DNA of 6,574 nucleotides from Rhodospirillales bacterium (GTDB lineage: Bacteria; Pseudomonadota; Alphaproteobacteria; Acetobacterales; Acetobacteraceae): assembly GCA_903644035.1 (NCBI GenBank), contig CAHJXG010000208.1, positions 1-6,574 on the forward strand, in the 5' to 3' direction. Both the position numbers and the translations under genes were made by a program. Below the pieces are notes generated by a model that was not told where the DNA came from, made no database searches, and worked only from the letters and a program-made list of their open reading frames with translations. This document shows, one piece after another, positions 4,506 through 6,574 of this stretch (positions are counted from its first letter, which is position 1; every line of letters begins with the position of its first letter).

Positions 4506-6574
4506 ATGACCTGCTCGTTGCGCGACCTGCTGGCCCGGTACCGCGCGGGCGCTGCCACCGAGCGCGAGAAGGGCGCCTACTTCGAGCGGCTGACGCAGGT
4601 TTGGCTGAAGCACGCGCCCACCCAGAAGGGCCTCTACAGCCGCGTGCTCACCTTCGCGGACTGGGCGCGGGAGCGGGGCGAGGACGCGAGGGACACCGGG
4701 ATCGACTTGGTGGCGCAGATCGCCGACGCCTCCGACGCCTGGTGCGCCGTGCAGTGCAAGTTCTACAAGGAAGGCGACCGCATCCGGCGCGAGCACATCG
4801 ACGGCTTCTTCTCCGCCTCCGGCCGGGACCCCTTCATTCGCCGCATCTTCGTGGACACCACTGGCGCCAACTGGACGGACAACGCCGAGACGACGCTGCG
4901 CGACCAGCAGATGGAGACGCTGCGCGTCGGCCTCACCGACCTGGACGACAGCGGGATCGACTGGGGTGCGTTCGTTGGCACCGGCAAGGTCCGCCTGCAC
5001 GAGAAGAAACAGCCGCGCCAGCACCAGCGCGAGGCGATCCAGTGCGTCCGCGACGGCCTCGCCAAGGCCGACCGTGGCAAGCTTATCATGGCCTGCGGCA
5101 CCGGCAAGACGTTCACGGCCCTCAAGATCGCCGAGGATCTCGCGGGCAAGGGCGGGCGCGTGCTCCTCTTGGTCCCCTCGCTCGCGCTCATGCAGCAGAC
5201 GGTGCGCGAGTGGTCCATCGACAGCCAGCTCCCGCTCCGGTCATTCGCCGTGTGCTCGGATGCCCAGGTCGGCGTGCGCCGGGGGAAGGCTGACGACCTC
5301 GCCGACATCGACGTGCACGACTTGGAGATCCCCGCCACCACGGACGCCGCGAAGCTCGCCGCCAAGGCGAAGGCGCCGGACGCCAAGCGCATGACGGTGG
5401 TGCTCTCCACCTACCAATCCATCCAGGCTATCTCCGTCGCCCAGCAGCGGTTCGGCCTGCCCGAGTTCGACCTGATCGTCTGCGACGAGGCACACCGCAC
5501 GACAGGCGTGACCCTCGCCGGCGAGGACGAGAGCAACTTCGTCAGGGTTCACGACCAAGCTTTCCTGGCCGGGCGCAAGCGGCTCTACATGACGGCCACG
5601 CCGCGGGTGTACGGCGAGGCAGTGCAGCAGGTGGCGCAGGACGAGGGCGCCGCGCCTTGCTCCATGGACGACCCCACCCTGTTCGGCGAGACGCTGTTCA
5701 CCCGCAACTTCGGCTGGGCGGTCGAGAACGGGCTGCTGACCGACTACAAGGTTATCGTCCTTGCCGTGAACGAGGCGGACGTCAGCGCCAGCGTCCAGCG
5801 GCGCCTTTCCGACGAGAACAGCGAGCTTGTCCTCGACGACGCCACCAAAATCGTCGGCTGCTACAAGGCGCTGCTGAAATCGGACTTCGCGGCCGACGCC
5901 GCCGGCGACCCTCAGCCGATGCGCCGGGCCATCGCCTTCGCCAAGAGCATCGCCGCCTCCAAGCTGGTGGAGGACGAGTTCGCCGGGGTCGCGGAGGAGT
6001 GGCGCGCGGCGGTGGAGGGGGAGGCCGGCGCCGACGCGCTGCCCCCGCTGGAGTGCGGGGTCCGGCATGTGGACGGCGGGTTCAACGCCAAGTCGCGTGA
6101 CGCCCTGCTGTCCTGGCTCAAGGAGGACACGGGCCGCGCCGACGAGTGCCGCATCCTCACCAACGCGCGCTGCCTCTCCGAAGGGGTGGACGTGCCGGCG
6201 CTCGACGCGATCATGTTCCTGCACCCGCGCAAGTCGCAGATCGACGTGGTGCAGGCGGTCGGCCGCGTCATGCGGCGGGCCGAAGGCAAGCGGATGGGCT
6301 ACGTCATCCTGCCGGTCGGCGTGCCGGCCGGGGTGGAGCCGGAGCAGGCGCTTGACGACAACGAGAAGTACCGCGTCGTCTGGCAGATCCTGAACGCGCT
6401 GCGCTCGCACGACGAGCGGCTGAACGCCACGATCAACAAGATCGAGTTCGGCGTGGACCCCGGCGGTCGCATCGAGGTGATCGCCGTCACCAACCAGCTT
6501 CCCGAGCGGGCCGAGCCGAAATCGAAGGGCATGGCGCTCGGCCAGGGCGGCGGCGCGGGCGACCACGAGCCGGG
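4506..6574 (+). CDS. Mrr-type nuclease plus SF2 helicase, N-terminal part of a type ISP-like restriction-modification enzyme (runs off window)
   Basis: 689 codons are present and the frame is still open at the end. Residues about 16-30 (ATEREKGAYFERL) and the D67...Q83-x-K85 set (DTGIDLVAQ, WCAVQCKFY) form an Mrr-like PD-(D/E)XK nuclease. RPHQ-like QPRQHQREA leads into helicase motifs: Walker A MACGTGKT (195-202), LVPSLALMQQT, DEAH (327-330), MTATPR around 362-367, SEGVDVP (558-564) and QAVGRVMRR (583-591). This order, including the linker DLDDSGIDW, is that of LlaGI/LlaBIII-type single-chain enzymes, in which a DNA methyltransferase and target-recognition domain follow. It would translocate along DNA and cut invading DNA. 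Those downstream parts lie outside the window, so an anti-phage helicase-nuclease without methylase is also possible. The ATG at 4506 gives the family's usual N-terminus (short 'LRDLLARYR' lead), though it has no clear Shine-Dalgarno. Confidence 0.9.
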   Translation, partial: MTCSLRDLLARYRAGAATEREKGAYFERLTQVWLKHAPTQKGLYSRVLTFADWARERGEDARDTGIDLVAQIADASDAWCAVQCKFYKEGDRIRREHIDGFFSASGRDPFIRRIFVDTTGANWTDNAETTLRDQQMETLRVGLTDLDDSGIDWGAFVGTGKVRLHEKKQPRQHQREAIQCVRDGLAKADRGKLIMACGTGKTFTALKIAEDLAGKGGRVLLLVPSLALMQQTVREWSIDSQLPLRSFAVCSDAQVGVRRGKADDLADIDVHDLEIPATTDAAKLAAKAKAPDAKRMTVVLSTYQSIQAISVAQQRFGLPEFDLIVCDEAHRTTGVTLAGEDESNFVRVHDQAFLAGRKRLYMTATPRVYGEAVQQVAQDEGAAPCSMDDPTLFGETLFTRNFGWAVENGLLTDYKVIVLAVNEADVSASVQRRLSDENSELVLDDATKIVGCYKALLKSDFAADAAGDPQPMRRAIAFAKSIAASKLVEDEFAGVAEEWRAAVEGEAGADALPPLECGVRHVDGGFNAKSRDALLSWLKEDTGRADECRILTNARCLSEGVDVPALDAIMFLHPRKSQIDVVQAVGRVMRRAEGKRMGYVILPVGVPAGVEPEQALDDNEKYRVVWQILNALRSHDERLNATINKIEFGVDPGGRIEVIAVTNQLPERAEPKSKGMALGQGGGAGDHEP

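Noticed and set aside
4350..5024. Long open frame on the - strand and other long frames on both strands across 4382-6566
   Set aside because: They lie opposite or out of frame with the clearly homologous nuclease-helicase. Their Arg/Pro/Ala- or Val/Leu/Gly-rich composition is typical of shadow frames in GC-rich DNA, with no recognisable motifs.
1..6574. CRISPR array, tRNA or rRNA gene, insertion-sequence terminal repeats
   Set aside because: I saw no regularly spaced repeats, no tRNA-like cloverleaf with the conserved T-arm, no rRNA signature and no transposase. The only long direct repeat is the pair at 2260-2298 and 2961-3000.

Overview
The window is GC-rich DNA from what is probably an alphaproteobacterium of the Rhodospirillales kind (Azospirillum-like). 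That placement is an inference from three things: a MucR/Ros-family regulator, a group largely restricted to Alphaproteobacteria; GC-heavy codon use; and a TolA-like C-terminal domain of alphaproteobacterial style. The content is typical of an accessory or genomic-island region: an integrase, a toxin-antitoxin pair, a nucleoid-type silencer, a GIY-YIG-like nuclease and a large restriction-modification type helicase-nuclease.

Layout, left to right. (1) 1-516 (+) is the catalytic half of a tyrosine recombinase, cut by the window edge. (2) 519-902 (+) is a small predicted single-pass membrane protein starting 2 nt after the integrase stop. (3) 903-1109 holds at most one doubtful 41-codon ORF. 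(4) 1110-2120 (-) is a secreted or periplasmic protein joining an AT-rich, VasI/TagO-like N-terminal domain to a GC-rich TonB/TolA-like C-terminal domain. (5) 2323-2877 (-) is a ParE/RelE-type toxin-antitoxin operon with a 19-bp palindrome just upstream of the antitoxin. (6) 2964-3473 (-) is a MucR/Ros regulator with an incomplete zinc site. (7) 3580-4149 (-) is a T5orf172-like (GIY-YIG superfamily) protein with a UVR-like C-terminal helix pair. (8) 4150-4505 is a mostly non-coding, partly AT-rich divergent intergenic region. (9) 4506 to the window end (+) is the first 689 codons of a single-chain Mrr-nuclease plus SF2 helicase of the type ISP (LlaGI/LlaBIII-like) restriction-modification kind. 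It runs off the window.

The most unusual structural feature is that the toxin-antitoxin operon is bracketed by two direct copies of about 35-40 bp. The right copy is the very 3' end of the MucR gene, encoding GRARRARGSKG-stop. The left copy, 702 bp away, encodes the identical eleven residues plus a stop, with all four substitutions at third codon positions. This suggests that the toxin-antitoxin cassette was inserted into, or duplicated around, the 3' end of a MucR-type gene, or that the left copy is what remains of a second mucR.

Functionally the window reads as a defence or mobile island. The restriction enzyme and GIY-YIG protein act on DNA, the toxin-antitoxin pair stabilises the segment, the integrase may have moved it, and the MucR protein may silence its AT-rich promoters. 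Apart from family membership, these links are inference from gene proximity.
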